From: Heligmosomoides polygyrus polygyrus
Taxonomy: Eukaryota > Nematoda > Chromadorea > Rhabditida > Heligmosomidae
Direction of reading: 5' to 3'
Assembly (NCBI GenBank): GCA_947396885.1
Contig: OX377202.1
Location: 28,697,407-28,761,406 of the forward strand
DNA length: 64,000 bases
Both the position numbers and the translations under genes were made by a program. The notes beneath the pieces were generated by a model. The model was given only the letters and a program-made list of their open reading frames with translations. It was not told the DNA's origin and searched no databases. Below are positions 21,369 through 32,312 of this stretch, piece after piece (position 1 is the first letter of the stretch; the number at the start of each line of letters is the position of its first letter).

Positions 21369-21554
21369 AAGAACAGCAAATTCACCTCTAAAAGTGGCAA
21401 ATTAAAACCGCGTATAGTGTCTCCTTGCCACTAGAGACTGCTCTTCTGAGATGCCGATGGAGCCAAGGGCTCTTGGAAGAAGACGAGCGCATAAATACGG
21501 CGGAACCTCAGATTAGCACGCCGCACCGTGTGAGAGCGAGGAGAGGAGAGGAAG
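21369..21554 (-). other. 5' UTR of the CR1-like LINE
   Basis: Sequence between the ORF1 start and the junction with the foldback repeat (GAAG|TTGCAGAATT near 21554). It is absent from copy B, which fixes the element's 5' limit to within a few bases. A 64-codon plus-strand frame here (21425-21619) crosses the junction and is chance. Confidence 0.65.
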
Positions 21555-21763
21555 TTGCAGAATTACCTTGCGTGAACGGCGGCACCTTCATGGAACTGCC
21601 GGGAGTACTGCTTCTATGATTCTCTCATCAACAAGTGAAATCGGCAAACAGATTAGGAGCCTCAATAACCAAAATAAACCGCGACATCCAACACATACAC
21701 CTAAGCAATCAGGAAGGAACATAGTATTCCACAACATTAACGAGCTAAGGAAGATCTCCCAAG
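21555..21763. repeat. Foldback element, rest of right arm (copy A)
   Basis: This continues the arm interrupted at 15161, ending about AAGATCTCCCAAG (21750-21762). It matches the reverse complement of 14249-14490. Confidence 0.65.
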
Positions 21764-22236
21764 CCAGTCAACATTGTTGAGGTACACATTTACTATTTAC
21801 TGTTTTATTTAAGCCCATAACAAAGCGACAAAATCAACTAGCAAAAAAACGTGGCAACTCTACGATTGACTGTAAAACAAGGAAGGAAGGCATGTTATTT
21901 CTGAAATAAATCTGCTAGTTGAGAAGAGCCCATGATTTAGATTCATATATGCCATCCATAATAACATTGATTCCATTGAGATCATTTCGATATAAAATTT
22001 CTGAGAAAGTAAAAGTATTACCTTTCTATGTAATTACACTATAATTAATTACGTAATTACAAAACATAATTACATTTATGACATCGAAATCGCCGTTCTT
22101 GTAACTACGCTTAAGTATGAAGGACCAAAAAATATGGGGAGGTTTAACTCCACATACCTTTCTTCTGAATCGACGAATGATCACTAGTGCCAACTGGGGG
22201 TGTTCTTATGTTAATTATGCTATGTTATTATGTTTG
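21764..22236. other. AT-rich, no gene seen (copy A)
   Basis: Non-coding sequence shared with B (about 43934-44400), including repeated TAATTAC stretches around 22030-22080. Confidence 0.4.
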
Positions 22237-22515
22237 TTATGTTATGTTATTGTTAACAGCACAATATGTGTTTAGCAAACCAGTTGAATTTGTCAGTACA
22301 AGGTCAAGAGGTGCTGCACAAAGTGCTCTTTCGGCGCTATGGGAGAGATCGTGCGATGCACACATATCAAGCGATGACCTAGAAATTATGAGTTTAGCTG
22401 ACGGCTTAGGATGGTGATTCCAGTCCATATCAGGCATACTAAAGTCACCAACCAGGACGCCAACTCGACGGGAAGAGCACAAGTCGATAACAACTTTACT
22501 AGCTGCTTGGCCTTG
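22237..22515 (-). pseudogene. Decayed CR1-like endonuclease fragment (copy A)
   Basis: The minus frame reads VGVLVGDFSMPDMDWNHHPK and APLDLVLTNSTGL, the GDFNxPDIDW and LDLVLTN motifs of CR1-like endonucleases. Nothing precedes or follows it in frame. The same fragment is in copy B (44404-44649). Confidence 0.65.
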
Positions 22516-22939
22516 AGAATGTTGATGTTTTATCTTTGAAAACTTAATAAATGAGTTGTCCACTTTTCAGCATCTTTCTCAAAATCGTCATATTTACCGA
22601 AGTGTTTACAAAATATCCCTGATTGGGGTAACCACGTTGCTTGTTTGTGGATATTAGGCGCTCCAATGATTGATCGATGTATAGTGCTCCTTCGTAAAAG
22701 TTTCTGAAACAAATTATCAGGGAAGTGCCTCAAACGCATGTCTAAATGGAGAGAACGAAGACCACTACGAGAATTTCCACCTTTGAAGTAGGAAGTTAGG
22801 TATCATTTTTGCTAAGTCCTTAAACCCAAGGAGTCAGGTCGCTGAAGCTCCAGTATTGAGTTGTACTATCAGCATGCACCTAACGCGTTTGTGCGCGCCC
22901 TTCGAAGAGAAAAAGGAGAAGGATACCGGTAAAATCAGA
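22516..22939. other. No gene seen (copy A)
   Basis: Sequence shared with B, except that B has about 250 extra bases (44739-44990) at the position corresponding to about 22573 here. Confidence 0.35.
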
Positions 22940-23005
22940 TTGGTAGCTTAGCGAAGACTAGCGGTGGTTCATAGATGCAGAGTTAGGTGTTCGATTCCAG
23001 CGGCT
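22940..23005 (+). repeat. tRNA-like sequence (copy A)
   Basis: GGTAGCTTAGCGAAGA fits an A box and, about 48 bases on, GTGTTCGATTCCAGC fits a B box. In copy B the A box is closer to consensus (TGGCTTAGCGGA). No full cloverleaf is evident, so this is a tRNA relic or SINE head. Confidence 0.4.
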
Positions 23006-23748
23006 TGTCGGAGGTTTGCATCTTTAATGGTCATTCCTTGTTTGGTATCTATCACATTCCCAACTTCTCCCATGCACATGTTCGACTATAGGCTGCCAAC
23101 TACGTGCCCAGAAAGAGATTTTCATCGGTTGCCCTCTCTATATGCGACACTTTGCACTTTATGCAGATTTTTGATGGGACTCTTGGCTACGTGGGGAATG
23201 AACCTTTCCAACTAGACATAAATAATGCAATTACAACCATATGATAGCACCAGTTTAGAAGTCGAGAATGGGTGTCCTGACATTATCATCTAACATGTGC
23301 CCCACATGGTCAAAGAAGGCCAAACGTTCGTTGCACAAGTCCAGTTGTGCCCTACTGCCCGTCGAAAGTGCACAACTAGACACGTTGATGATGAAGAGCA
23401 TATGGCTACTGCAGTTCCAGCAGGTCAGCAGTTGGTCTTGGAACTCGTCTTGTGAGCCAGTCACTTAAAAATTGTAAAATATAGACAGATTTTTAGTGAA
23501 GGTATAATATCTTTAAAAAAGGTGATTACGATGAATCTCCGAGACATGAGTTTATGCTCTCCTGACAAAGAGATTAACGTGGGTAATTCTGAAGCCGCAT
23601 TATTACGCTTTTGCAACTCCTAGCTCGAGGTCGATTTTGCCTAATGGGGTTATCTGGGGAGCTGATCACGATTATGGCATTCATTTTTGAAATTTCGATC
23701 GATTACGATTACGATTACGGTACTTTAGCACGTGTGCATGCCATCACA

Positions 23749-24008
23749 TGGTAACCTTTGAGAGTTCTTAGCTCCTTGGGTTCAAGGACTTTGCAAAAAT
23801 GGTACCCACTTTTCTACTATGTGAAGGGAGGTGGTTCTCATAGTGGTATTCACTTTCGTCGTTCAGACCTACGTGAGTATGCATGCGATCCTATAGTAAA
23901 CTTTGAAGGTTAAGGACTTTGCAAATTAAAGCCCACGTTCCCAGTATTTCAAGGGTGGATCTCTCGTGGTGGTATTTGTTTCAGCTATTCAGACATGCGC
24001 CTGAGACA
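23749..24008 (+). repeat. Two-copy imperfect tandem repeat (copy A)
   Basis: The stretch from AACCTTTGAGAGTTC through CAGACCTACGTGAGTATG recurs, diverged and slightly shorter, from about 23894. Shared landmarks are AAGGACTTTGCAAA, CCCA(C/C)GTTCCC-like and GTGGTATT(C/T) followed by TTCAGAC. Also in copy B (46145-46410). Confidence 0.5.
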
Positions 24009-24527
24009 CTTCCCTGGTTAGGAAATACCCTGTCGCGTTGGAAAGAAAGATATTTAAGTCGGGAAACATCAAGAGGTTCCACAAATATCTCAGATCCAAA
24101 AATAAAGAGGCATTTTGTGCTCCTGTTTCTTGTCTGCAGACCCTAGGAGTTGTATGTACTTACTTCTCGTTTGGATAAGGCTAATATGCTGGAAGATAAT
24201 TTTCGTTACGTCAATATTCAGAACGAACTATGCTGCTTGGCTGCACTACATACAACTTGTCATACTACTATAAAACAGTACCTTGGGTTCCTTTCGTAGC
24301 AGATGTACAATCTGCTAGCAAAATGGCATAAATTGTCCTTATTTTTCCCTGATCAGATTTCTTTTTCATTCATTTGGAAAGTAGCTGGTGTTATTAGTAG
24401 GCCTCTCCCTCACATTTTCAATCAACCTTTAATTTACGATGGGGTTTCACTTCGTTGGAACTACTCGTATGCTCCTCAAATTTTAGAGAGCAATCTGCTT
24501 CAAATCTTGAAAACTATTATCCAGTGA
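24009..24527 (+). pseudogene. Decayed CR1-like pre-RT fragment (copy A)
   Basis: Across frames one can read LSRWKERYLSRETSRG, KIKRHFVLL, then from 24303 YNLLAKWHKLSLFFPDQISF and VAGVISRPLPHIFNQPLI. This is the ORF2 region between endonuclease and palm domains of a CR1-like LINE, comparable to 19135-19656 in the other LINE. The RT core does not follow. Confidence 0.65.
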
Positions 24528-26384
24528 GTACTACGCTTATATATTGTAGACTCTTGAAAAAGGTATCTAAGAATGTATAACGCATCGTTTCGCACAAATT
24601 TTATATTATCAAATTGCTAATACGGCTTTGAAGTACGACGTTCTATTGAAACCAACTTAAATGAATGTTTAAAACCTAAGATATACTCTCCTGCGGAACG
24701 TCGCTTCAAGCCGTCGTCGACAAGGGATAACCCGCGGCTGACACGGACCGTTTTTGCACTGGAGCGCGTTTTCGGCGCCAAACCTGAATCGCTCCCTATA
24801 GTTAGTAAAGTTCAGAATTTATTGTTCAGCTCCACCTAATCTAGTGTTCGTCGTCTTCGAAGTTTTATTCTTGAACCTATAAAGTGCTTTTGAGCTTATT
24901 CTATAGTGCAAGCCAGCAAAATTTCTGAGCGCTTCACAAGAATAAAATCCATTAGTTCTTCTGTTTTTCTGATTGACGGTCTAAATGCTTTGTAGTGGAG
25001 ATATGCGTATTCCCTACAATTGTTCCTGCTACACCGTTGATAGCGTCAAGGAGGCGCCGTCTGTTGCGAGCCTCCGAAATGAGATTTTTGTCTAAGTTTG
25101 CGTTCAGGTCAACCAATAGTTCCATTACTGCAGTGTCGGCGAATTGGTACCGGACTTCTCTAAAAAATATATGGTATTGAATTGTTCACCATTCACCATC
25201 ACATGTGATTATGTTGGCTTGCGTGACGCCACAGACTGAAAATCGCAATGTGCAGGAATTGTATAGCGCGATCTCTTCTTGTAGGACACTCAGAAGTCAC
25301 TGCTCTCTTGTCCTTTAAAATAAGATATGAACCATTCTTTTTCTTAAAAACAAAAGATTTATAGGATTTAAAGCACTGCGTTTACCTTTTTGGATAAAGG
25401 AACTATAGATTTTCAAGGAAAGCCGTAGTAACTTTTCATAAAACAAAGTTTTGTGTCGATCTTCTTAGGGAGTCTAGTTTAGTATGTTCGTTTTGATTTG
25501 GAAGAAATTATTCTAAAAGTACCCGGTTTGAGGTGAAAGTGGAATGAAGATTGCCTGCTGCCATTGTTGTTCTTATGGTGTTTTTGTGCTTTGACGGCGC
25601 CTGAGGTAGCTAAGGCCCTCCACACTTTTGCGGCAAAGCGGTAGCCCTATCCTCAACCATATGCCAGGGATGCAATAATGATTCAAAAAATATTGCCGTC
25701 GCGGCTGATTTGCAGCCGATTTGCCGTCGGCAGAGTCTGTCTGCGTTCTAGACCTTCGCTGCGGGGTCTAGCGTGGAGACGGACGCGTCCTTTAAACTTC
25801 ATCCATAACGCCGATCAGCTGATTATTTTTGGGCATACATTTGTAGAAGACCACTTTCCTCGTGTGTTTTTTCTTCCTTGTTCTCGTCTTTCCTCTCATT
25901 CTTTGTTATCGCGCATATTATCTTATTCTTCAGGCGTCCTCGCGTAATGTTCATCCAGCATGCCTTCGTTGTTTCGCAATTTCGGACGTATTCTAAACTG
26001 GCGTATCCTGACGCTGTGCTATTTTCCTTCATAAAGTACTTGTTAACTTTGCGCTACTTCGGGTGGCTGGTCAACGTTCTTCGGAGAGAATTCCACCTTT
26101 GCGGTCTTCCTTCTGGATCCCTTCCTCGTCTGCTCAAGGTAGTAACTTATATGCTTATTTAATAAAAGTTTTGCTGTCATTGAGAGAACTCAAGAGACGC
26201 TTGTGTTGACAGTATTTTGTCTAATCGTGAAAATTGTTTTCAAATGATCATCGCAGAATAGCGGACCCCGCCACGAAGCGGGACAAACGCTGAAGAAGAA
26301 GAGGTGATCCTCGTAATGGCCCTTCAATTTTATCATTGCAGCTGCAAGAACCACACCTACTCTCCGAACAGAGAATGCGGGTTT
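24528..26384. other. No supported gene (copy A)
   Basis: Shared with copy B (46934-49065), apart from the 262-bp insertion only in B, whose empty site lies at 24909-24920 here. A minor GC hairpin (CCCGC and GCGGG, 26267-26283) lies near the right end. Confidence 0.4.
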
Positions 26385-26545
26385 TACGGGATTACGAGAG
26401 AAAATGCCCAAACCGCGCCGCGTCTGTTTCGGTGCGAGAAAATGCCCGCAACCAGGGGAGAAAATGCCCGTGACCAGGGGAGAAAATGCCCGTAGCCAGG
26501 GGAAAAAATGTCAACAGCCAGGGGAGAAAATATCTGTGGCCACTG
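26385..26545 (-). repeat. 22-bp minisatellite, minus orientation (copy A)
   Basis: About five imperfect copies of a 22-bp unit whose minus-strand form is close to GGGCATTTTCTCCCCTGG followed by four variable bases. The same unit runs in the opposite orientation at 27722-27868, about 1.2 kb away. The two arrays may be subterminal repeats of one element. Confidence 0.75.
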
Positions 26546-27721
26546 AACGGTTTTCGATAGGATCCATTACAACAACCACTACAACAAAACACATGGTAAT
26601 CACGTGGACAGGAATACGGTATTTTTCTCATGCCGTCGAGTAAAGAGCATGAGCAACTGAAACTGTGGCACCATCACTTGGATTCCCTAGCAGGCTTTAA
26701 GGCCTTACCGTGATAGAGAAGCTTTGGAGAATACGAGGAAAGATTCTCGTTACACAGTTAACAGGCATGCTGAACGACTAAGTTAGTACCTACGGTGTTT
26801 TATGTGAAAAGAACACTACAAGGAGCGAAAGAAGCGTTTTCGCCATATCTCAATTTCTAGCACGTAAAACTAGAATACAAGCACATCAACGAAACCTGGT
26901 AACATAGAATTACTTTTCGAAGCATAGAGCTGCGGAGCTGTAGGCCACACCAACTTTTTAGTTTGTTTTTGAGCCACATGAACTCCACATGGAGTAGACA
27001 GTAAGGTACACGCACTTCGAAGTCATGAGAAGTAGAAAATGAAAAAATGGCAGAACTTATTTGAGAAATTATTTACAAATTGGTTTTTAGGTTTTACTGA
27101 GGTTCTACTGAGTTTTTCTGATGAAGTCTTCATTTTTGACCAATCATTTCCTTCTTTACTGAAACAGGATTTGAATATAGATATTTCAACATTCATTGCT
27201 TTTCAAGTGATTTTCATCTGATACACCGTTGGTATCGTGAATACCTGTTGTGCCCTTTTTTATTAAAGTTTTTCTCAGTATAGGATTTTTATTTTGATTC
27301 GGTTTGTTGCTGTTTTTCTGATATTTCCACATATTTCAATAAAGGATTTAACTATCTGAATGGTTAGTTGCAACATAGGTTTTACCAAAAACGTTATTAA
27401 AATGACCAGAACCTACGGTGTAGCACTTCGCCAAAAATCTTTCAAGCCACCTTATCGAAATATGGAGTGTTTTTTGAACATGAAATTTTGCGATCAACTT
27501 CTTATTAGAGCTTTGCTAGGAATGAAACGTTGCGGAAATAGACCATTGTATAGTGATAACGATGCGTCCGGTTAAGGCTCTTCTAATGTACGGTTTTTTC
27601 CATAGTTTCAATCTTTTCTTAGTTTCCTAAGTGGTGATTACCGCACAATGTTGTTTTCTTTATTACGGCGCTTTTGCTATTCACCACATGATGGTGTGCT
27701 ACAGACTCTTCTTGTCAACCC
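26546..27721. other. Interval between inverted minisatellite arrays (copy A)
   Basis: No recognisable gene. Frames at 27039-27221 and 27360-27575 recur in copy B with conserved amino-acid changes (for example MVSCNIGFTKNV), but I do not recognise them. Confidence 0.4.
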
Positions 27722-27868
27722 AGGCATTTTCTCCCCTGATCGCGGGCATTTTCTTCCTTGGTTGCGGGCATTTTCTCCCCTGGTTGCGGCCATTTTCTCC
27801 CTATTTCGGGCATTTTCTACGCACGCAACGCGCGCCTTGAGATTCGGGCATTTTCTCCGTAGACCGTT
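27722..27868 (+). repeat. 22-bp minisatellite, plus orientation (copy A)
   Basis: About six partial units of GGGCATTTTCTCCCCTGG type, ending at a small hairpin (CCGTAGACCGTTTTACGG, 27859-27876). Copy B has roughly twice to three times the number of units here. Confidence 0.75.
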
Positions 27869-28779
27869 TTACGGAGGTGGATAGGCTGTTGCTTTAGCCA
27901 TCCCAATCCGTTTTGGTATTGATTTCTCCCAGGCATTTGGTTATAAAAAATCATAATCAATTTTTTAAATTTTTTAAATTTTAATTTTTTTAAAGATTGA
28001 TTTTCTAAGTGTCCCTGAACTGCAGAGCTGACTGTTCTCTCGTTGTGTGGCGTTACCACGGCACCTGTGTTAGAACATACGTACGTGGACGAGTAGGTCA
28101 TTTTGTGTAACCTTTGCGCAACGGTTGCGGAGTATTCGTGTCCATGAATGGATGTCTGGATTCCTTCGTCATCTTCACATTGTTCGTTGAGTCATCATGC
28201 ATGCTTCCAATCATTTACTGATGCTAGCGGTTGTCCCTAACTAGGATGGTCTAAAAATTGATGTTTTCTGAATTGTTTTTTTTTGCGTTCTTCTTCTTCA
28301 TATGCTGAACGTGTCATTATGCCTGCTTTAAACCTTTTTTGATCTACTTCCTTTATTGAGTCTGTTAGCAGCTGTCCAGAGCTTATATACGAAGAAGCCT
28401 ATTAAGGCCTTGATGCTTTCACTCTTTATTCAATTATTTATAATATCTTTCCTTATACACATACACCTTATACACATGTATATAAATATTTTTTCAGACA
28501 TATTTTATTGCTAGTGCGGTTAGGCTAACTCAGTTCCTATGGAAGCGGCATAGAATGGAAGCGTAATGAAGACCTAAGTATGACCGGAATTAATACCGGA
28601 CTCCCAGGTGCTTCGTGCTTATATGCTGCTCGAAAGTGGTTTCTTTCCTCCGATCGGAATCACGCCATAGCTATACTGGTTGCCTAACCGACCTCTGCAC
28701 CGTTATACGACGATGAAACTTTTTGCTTAAACTATGATTAATTTAAATTACTTATTACTCTTATTCTCATTTTACTGCC
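27869..28779. other. No gene seen (copy A)
   Basis: Shared with copy B (50740-51620). A weakly tRNA-like stretch on the minus strand near 28650-28720 (TATAACGG ... GTGATTCCGATC) is below what I would call. Confidence 0.35.
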
Positions 28780-28961
28780 ATTCGTTGGGTTAGGCTCCTT
28801 GTATCTGGGCTGCGGAATGCTGCAGAACAATTAAACATAAAGAAATCGCAGGGCATAGTGACACTACGCTGTTTTACTTTCTTGTTTCCCCATTAGGTTG
28901 CTAAGATTATGGATTGCTGTGTTATTTCCCCGTTTTTCTGAGCGCACTTAAGGTGCAGTTA

Positions 28962-29000
<39 letters not shown>

Positions 29001-29001
29001 A
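28780..29001 (+). mobile_element. CR1-like 3' end with (TAAA)n tail (copy A)
   Basis: A terminal hairpin (GCAC 28944-28947, loop TTAAG, GTGC 28953-28956) is followed by an ATAAATAAAT tail (28961-29001). This is the same arrangement as the LINE end at 1399-1444. No coding sequence remains upstream. Confidence 0.55.
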
Positions 29002-29077
29002 TTCCACCACTCTTTCTAATCAAACTAAACCGTACATCACGCAACGTTATGGTTAGAAATGTTCAATTAAAATCATA

Positions 29078-29365
29078 AAGGATAAAGGAAAGGCGTTATT
29101 CAATCCCTTTTGGAGCGCGCCAGCGCATTCTACTTCTGCGGGATGTCGTGGAGGCGACATGAATGCGTATTTGGCCATACAATGACTTGCGGTGGCCAGC
29201 CGATGAACAAGTCAGCGCTTCATCTTTCCCAGACACGTCTGGTACCAATTTAGCAACTCCGGAGAGCTTGGTTAGCCTTAGCGGGAAATCCGAACCAGGA
29301 AGCTGGTATCGAGTGCAGGTCGGCGCCTCCTCCGACTGCGCCACACGCGCCAAAATTCCAATCAT
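29078..29365 (-). repeat. tRNA-derived SINE-like element (copy A)
   Basis: Minus-strand copy with the family's AT-rich tail (29078-29095) and a well-kept head. Read on the minus strand, TGTGGCGCAGTCGG (A box, near 29330-29345) and CCTGGTTCGGATTTCC (B box, near 29285-29300). A 92-codon minus frame here is a consequence of the repeat. Confidence 0.72.
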
Positions 29366-30465
29366 AGTCGACATTATTCCATTGTCAGGGAACTCTAATG
29401 TTTCTGAAGCAGTTTGCTTGCAAATTGATTAGAGTATTTATAATTTGATGATAACCAGTTGTGAGCGGAGGATTATCCTAAGGCTGATATCGTTGCTTGA
29501 GGCGCTCAGCGCACAAAACCATTCAGAAAAGCATTGGCGTTTGTAAACCGAAGGGGGAAACATCTATGCGAACACTGCTGAATCATGTAACTATGGCTAA
29601 TCCGGCTAATTATGGCTAATTCAGTATATGACCTGCTAAGGCAGATCGGATAACGCGTGACATAACAGTAGTGGGTGTGCCTTCAAAGCTTTCAAAACAC
29701 AAGATCTGCTACCACGCGCATACATTGTAATCTTTTAAATACTAACAATTTCAAACGTCTAGGATAATCAGGAGAACCAGAAACATTCAACATTCAGAAT
29801 TATAGCCATAGTGGAAAATCAGTTTTGCGAAGGTTTTTTTCAACCATTTCGGTTTGTGAAACCTCCCTCTTTTTGCTGAGGTTCTATAATTGATTGTGAA
29901 GGCAATACACAAGGTAGGGTAGAACGCATGCTTTGCACAATCGAGTATGTAAATGAGGGTCAGCCGTATGAGCGTTGCCGAAATCCGAAAAAGAGTACTA
30001 AAAACATTTCTAATTTTAACTTAGTTGTTCAGATCATCTTAGAGTCTAACGTTATACTTACGATGAGACATTTTGCTATTTACATAAGCGCTTTTTAGAA
30101 GTATGTCCTAAACGCTGTGCTCTCTATAAACCCTTTCTCAATGTGCGTGACGGAGCATCAAAATTGCATTCAGGTTCCAACGGAATGCATAATCAGTTAA
30201 CAGCACCAGGAACCTACCAAGTGCAGGGGTGTTGCAATGTGCTCATCTCATCGCCATCTGTGCTAGCATGGGTATGTTAAAATGCGTCCATTCCATCACC
30301 ATCTGTGGTAGAGGTGGTAGAGGCTACCCCAATTTCTTCCTTCGCTACATGTTCCGGTGCCATCGTTGGTCTAACGTCTGTGGCTGCACCTCAATGACCA
30401 ATCCAGCTCCAGCATTTAAGTATTGCGGCACTGCCCGATGACGATTCTAGGCTTGTCATCGTTTA

Positions 30466-30467
<2 letters not shown>
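29366..30467. other. No supported gene (copy A)
   Basis: AT-rich to mixed sequence. The first ~430 bases are shared with copy B before its gap. A 70-codon frame at 30229-30441 is not recognisable. Confidence 0.4.

Positions 30468-30556
<89 letters not shown>
30468..30556. repeat. (TA)n microsatellite
   Basis: Almost 90 bases of alternating TA with a single CA interruption near 30499. It can extrude cruciforms and breaks assemblies. In copy B the corresponding place is inside the N gap. Confidence 0.97.
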
Positions 30557-30558
<2 letters not shown>

Positions 30559-30559
30559 A

Positions 30560-30582
30560 TTACCACGGCGAAGCTGTGGTAA
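30560..30582. other. Short perfect-like hairpin
   Basis: TTACCACGGC and GCTGTGGTAA pair over ten positions (one G-U) around a GAA loop, directly after the (TA)n tract. The function is unknown. Confidence 0.5.
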
Positions 30583-30901
30583 TAACTTCACATCATCAGT
30601 TGTAGCTGCCCCTTATGCCATGGTTTCCTTAGGAAGAACATTTTAACTACATGGATTGGGGCAAGTTAGAAAAAAAAAAGAAAAATAGACAACATCCACA
30701 AAAACGATTATTTGACTATATCGATTGATGGCGACCGATACTTCAAAAAGAAGCTCCAGATTGGTGTTCAGAAACCTCGATTACCCCAGGGCTAAAGTTT
30801 CGGACCGTTGAACAACATCCACAAAAATTCGATAATATGGATCGGTATCGATTGCTTCCCTTGCAGAGAACGCCTCTCGTCGATGATCATCTAAATGCCA
30901 A

Positions 30902-31125
30902 GGCACGGTTGCCGAGGTGTTCGGCACGTCTACGGCATCGCCAGGTACGGTTACGGACGTGTTCAGCACGTCTACTGAATCGCTAGGCACGGTTGCCGAC
31001 GTGTTCGGCACGTCTATGGCTCGCCATGCACGGTTGCCGACGTGTTAGGCACGTCTTCGGCATTGCCAGGCAGAGTTGCCGACGAGTTCGGCATGTCTAC
31101 TGAATTGCTAGGCACGGTTCCCGAC
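30902..31125. repeat. 42-bp minisatellite
   Basis: About five imperfect units of 42 bases, each with GGCACGGTTGCCGACGTGTT followed by CGGCACGTCTA and a variable end. The period is a multiple of three, so one minus-strand frame repeats PNTSATVPGDAVDV. A single related unit occurs at 53833-53885 beside copy B. A protein-coding origin is possible but unsupported. Confidence 0.8.
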
Positions 31126-32110
31126 CAGGACTCTGCGCTTAACGGTTAACGATTAAGCGGTTTAACAGATTTACCGGCATTTTCGTGATAAATTCTTTTA
31201 ACGATTTTTTCGGTAAATTACCAAGTTTACTTGAAGATTTAACGATTTTTTTCATATAAAATCATGTTTCTATCTATCGAATGAAGAAGGAAACCTACTA
31301 CCGATCTCATTTTAGAAGTGATTGCTTCTATCTTCTCCGACAACTTGCTATTAGCGTTCGTGGTCCTCAACCTCAAAACATCCATGTCGACATTGGGATG
31401 CAGAGATAGTGCGCTCCAGTGTTAAAAACGCGCTCCACTGGGATAGTACCTCGCGGTGAGATTCCACACACGAGAGACAATTTGAACTAGAGATAGAAGC
31501 TCTCAAAATAGGCGATCGCAAGGGAAATAAGGAGAAGATACGCTCATGTCTTGTTCCCGTAATTTAGTTCAAGATGTAAGACATCGAAATGTATTCCACC
31601 TGGTGTCCTGGTGGGCTCTTAACCTGTTTTCCCACATAATGAAAGAAAGAAGTTTGTTAGCATGTCACATATCGTTGTTTCTTCTGAAGTGTCAAAGTAC
31701 AGCTTAATAAATTAAAAAAGTAGTAGTGTAAATGTAAATCATTTTTTTCATCGAATGAAATGGTAATGATTGTGATAATTTCAAAAAATCAGAATGTTAA
31801 TCCAAAAAATATAGCAATATTTCTGTAATGTCGGATGTTCCAGGAATGTTTTCGTAGAGTTTCAGTTAAGCATTCATCTTTTTTCAAAGCACCCAGAATA
31901 TAGGTCGACGTTGTTTTTGTTATACCTTGACGTTGTTAGGCTTCCGCTTGCTTCGTTTGTTCTAGAATGCTCAATGCTTTCAGGGCGTCGTTTGCTTTAG
32001 GATGACGTATGCATGATAAAACAAAGACGATAGGTTTTTCTGAACGTGATAGTGTCTCATTGAAAAGCTTTACTCTTTCTTACATCACCGCCGCTTGAAA
32101 CTAGTTGTTT
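31126..32110. other. AT-rich, no gene seen (end of copy A)
   Basis: Shared with 52822-53715 of copy B. Short TTACCGG-type words recur near 31160-31215 and again near 53745-53820. Confidence 0.4.
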
Positions 32111-32310
32111 NNNNNNNNNNNNNNNNNNNNNNNNNNNNNNNNNNNNNNNNNNNNNNNNNNNNNNNNNNNNNNNNNNNNNNNNNNNNNNNNNNNNNNNNNN
32201 NNNNNNNNNNNNNNNNNNNNNNNNNNNNNNNNNNNNNNNNNNNNNNNNNNNNNNNNNNNNNNNNNNNNNNNNNNNNNNNNNNNNNNNNNNNNNNNNNNNN
32301 NNNNNNNNNN
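32111..32310. other. Assembly gap, 200 N
   Basis: Exactly 200 undetermined bases, so the size is probably arbitrary. It separates copy A from the Penelope-like element. The missing N-terminal and RT part of that element may lie here. Confidence 0.97.
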
Positions 32311-32312
32311 GG

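Larger units (their letters stand above)
15162..21554 (-). mobile_element. CR1-like LINE, near full length, interrupted by an RTE
   Basis: Minus-strand element with 5' UTR (about 21369-21554), ORF1 (20580-21368), ORF2 fragments for endonuclease and reverse transcriptase, C-terminal RT block (15350-15911) and a (TAAA)n tail (15162-15190 as its complement). Before the tail is a hairpin with GCGTGAG against CTTACGC. The element divides the right arm of the foldback repeat. Copy B has the uninterrupted site near 43725-43731, so the insertion is younger than the A/B split. Without the nested RTE it is about 3.9 kb. ORF2 carries stops and frameshifts, so it is no longer autonomous. Confidence 0.88.
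4373..32110 (+). repeat. Segmental copy A (pairs with 33117-53725)
   Basis: From about 4373 to the N gap this unit runs parallel to 33117-53725, in the same order and orientation, with scattered substitutions and small indels. Main differences: a 6.4-kb LINE present only here (15162-21554); a 168-bp hammerhead-bearing insertion only here (11141-11308); a 262-bp insertion and a ~250-bp block only in B (47321-47582, 44739-44990); a larger 22-bp minisatellite in B; and about 1.39 kb of A (roughly 29800-31187) replaced by a 200-N gap in B. It may be a true duplication or the second haplotype of a heterozygous assembly. Confidence 0.93.

Noticed and set aside
22940..23005. Functional tRNA gene
   Set aside because: The boxes are present, but I cannot form an acceptor stem or a proper anticodon arm, and the two copies differ in the T-arm flank.
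26266..26300. Ribozyme-like CTGAAGAAGAAG after a CCCGC/GCGGG hairpin
   Set aside because: It lacks the GAAA core and helix II.
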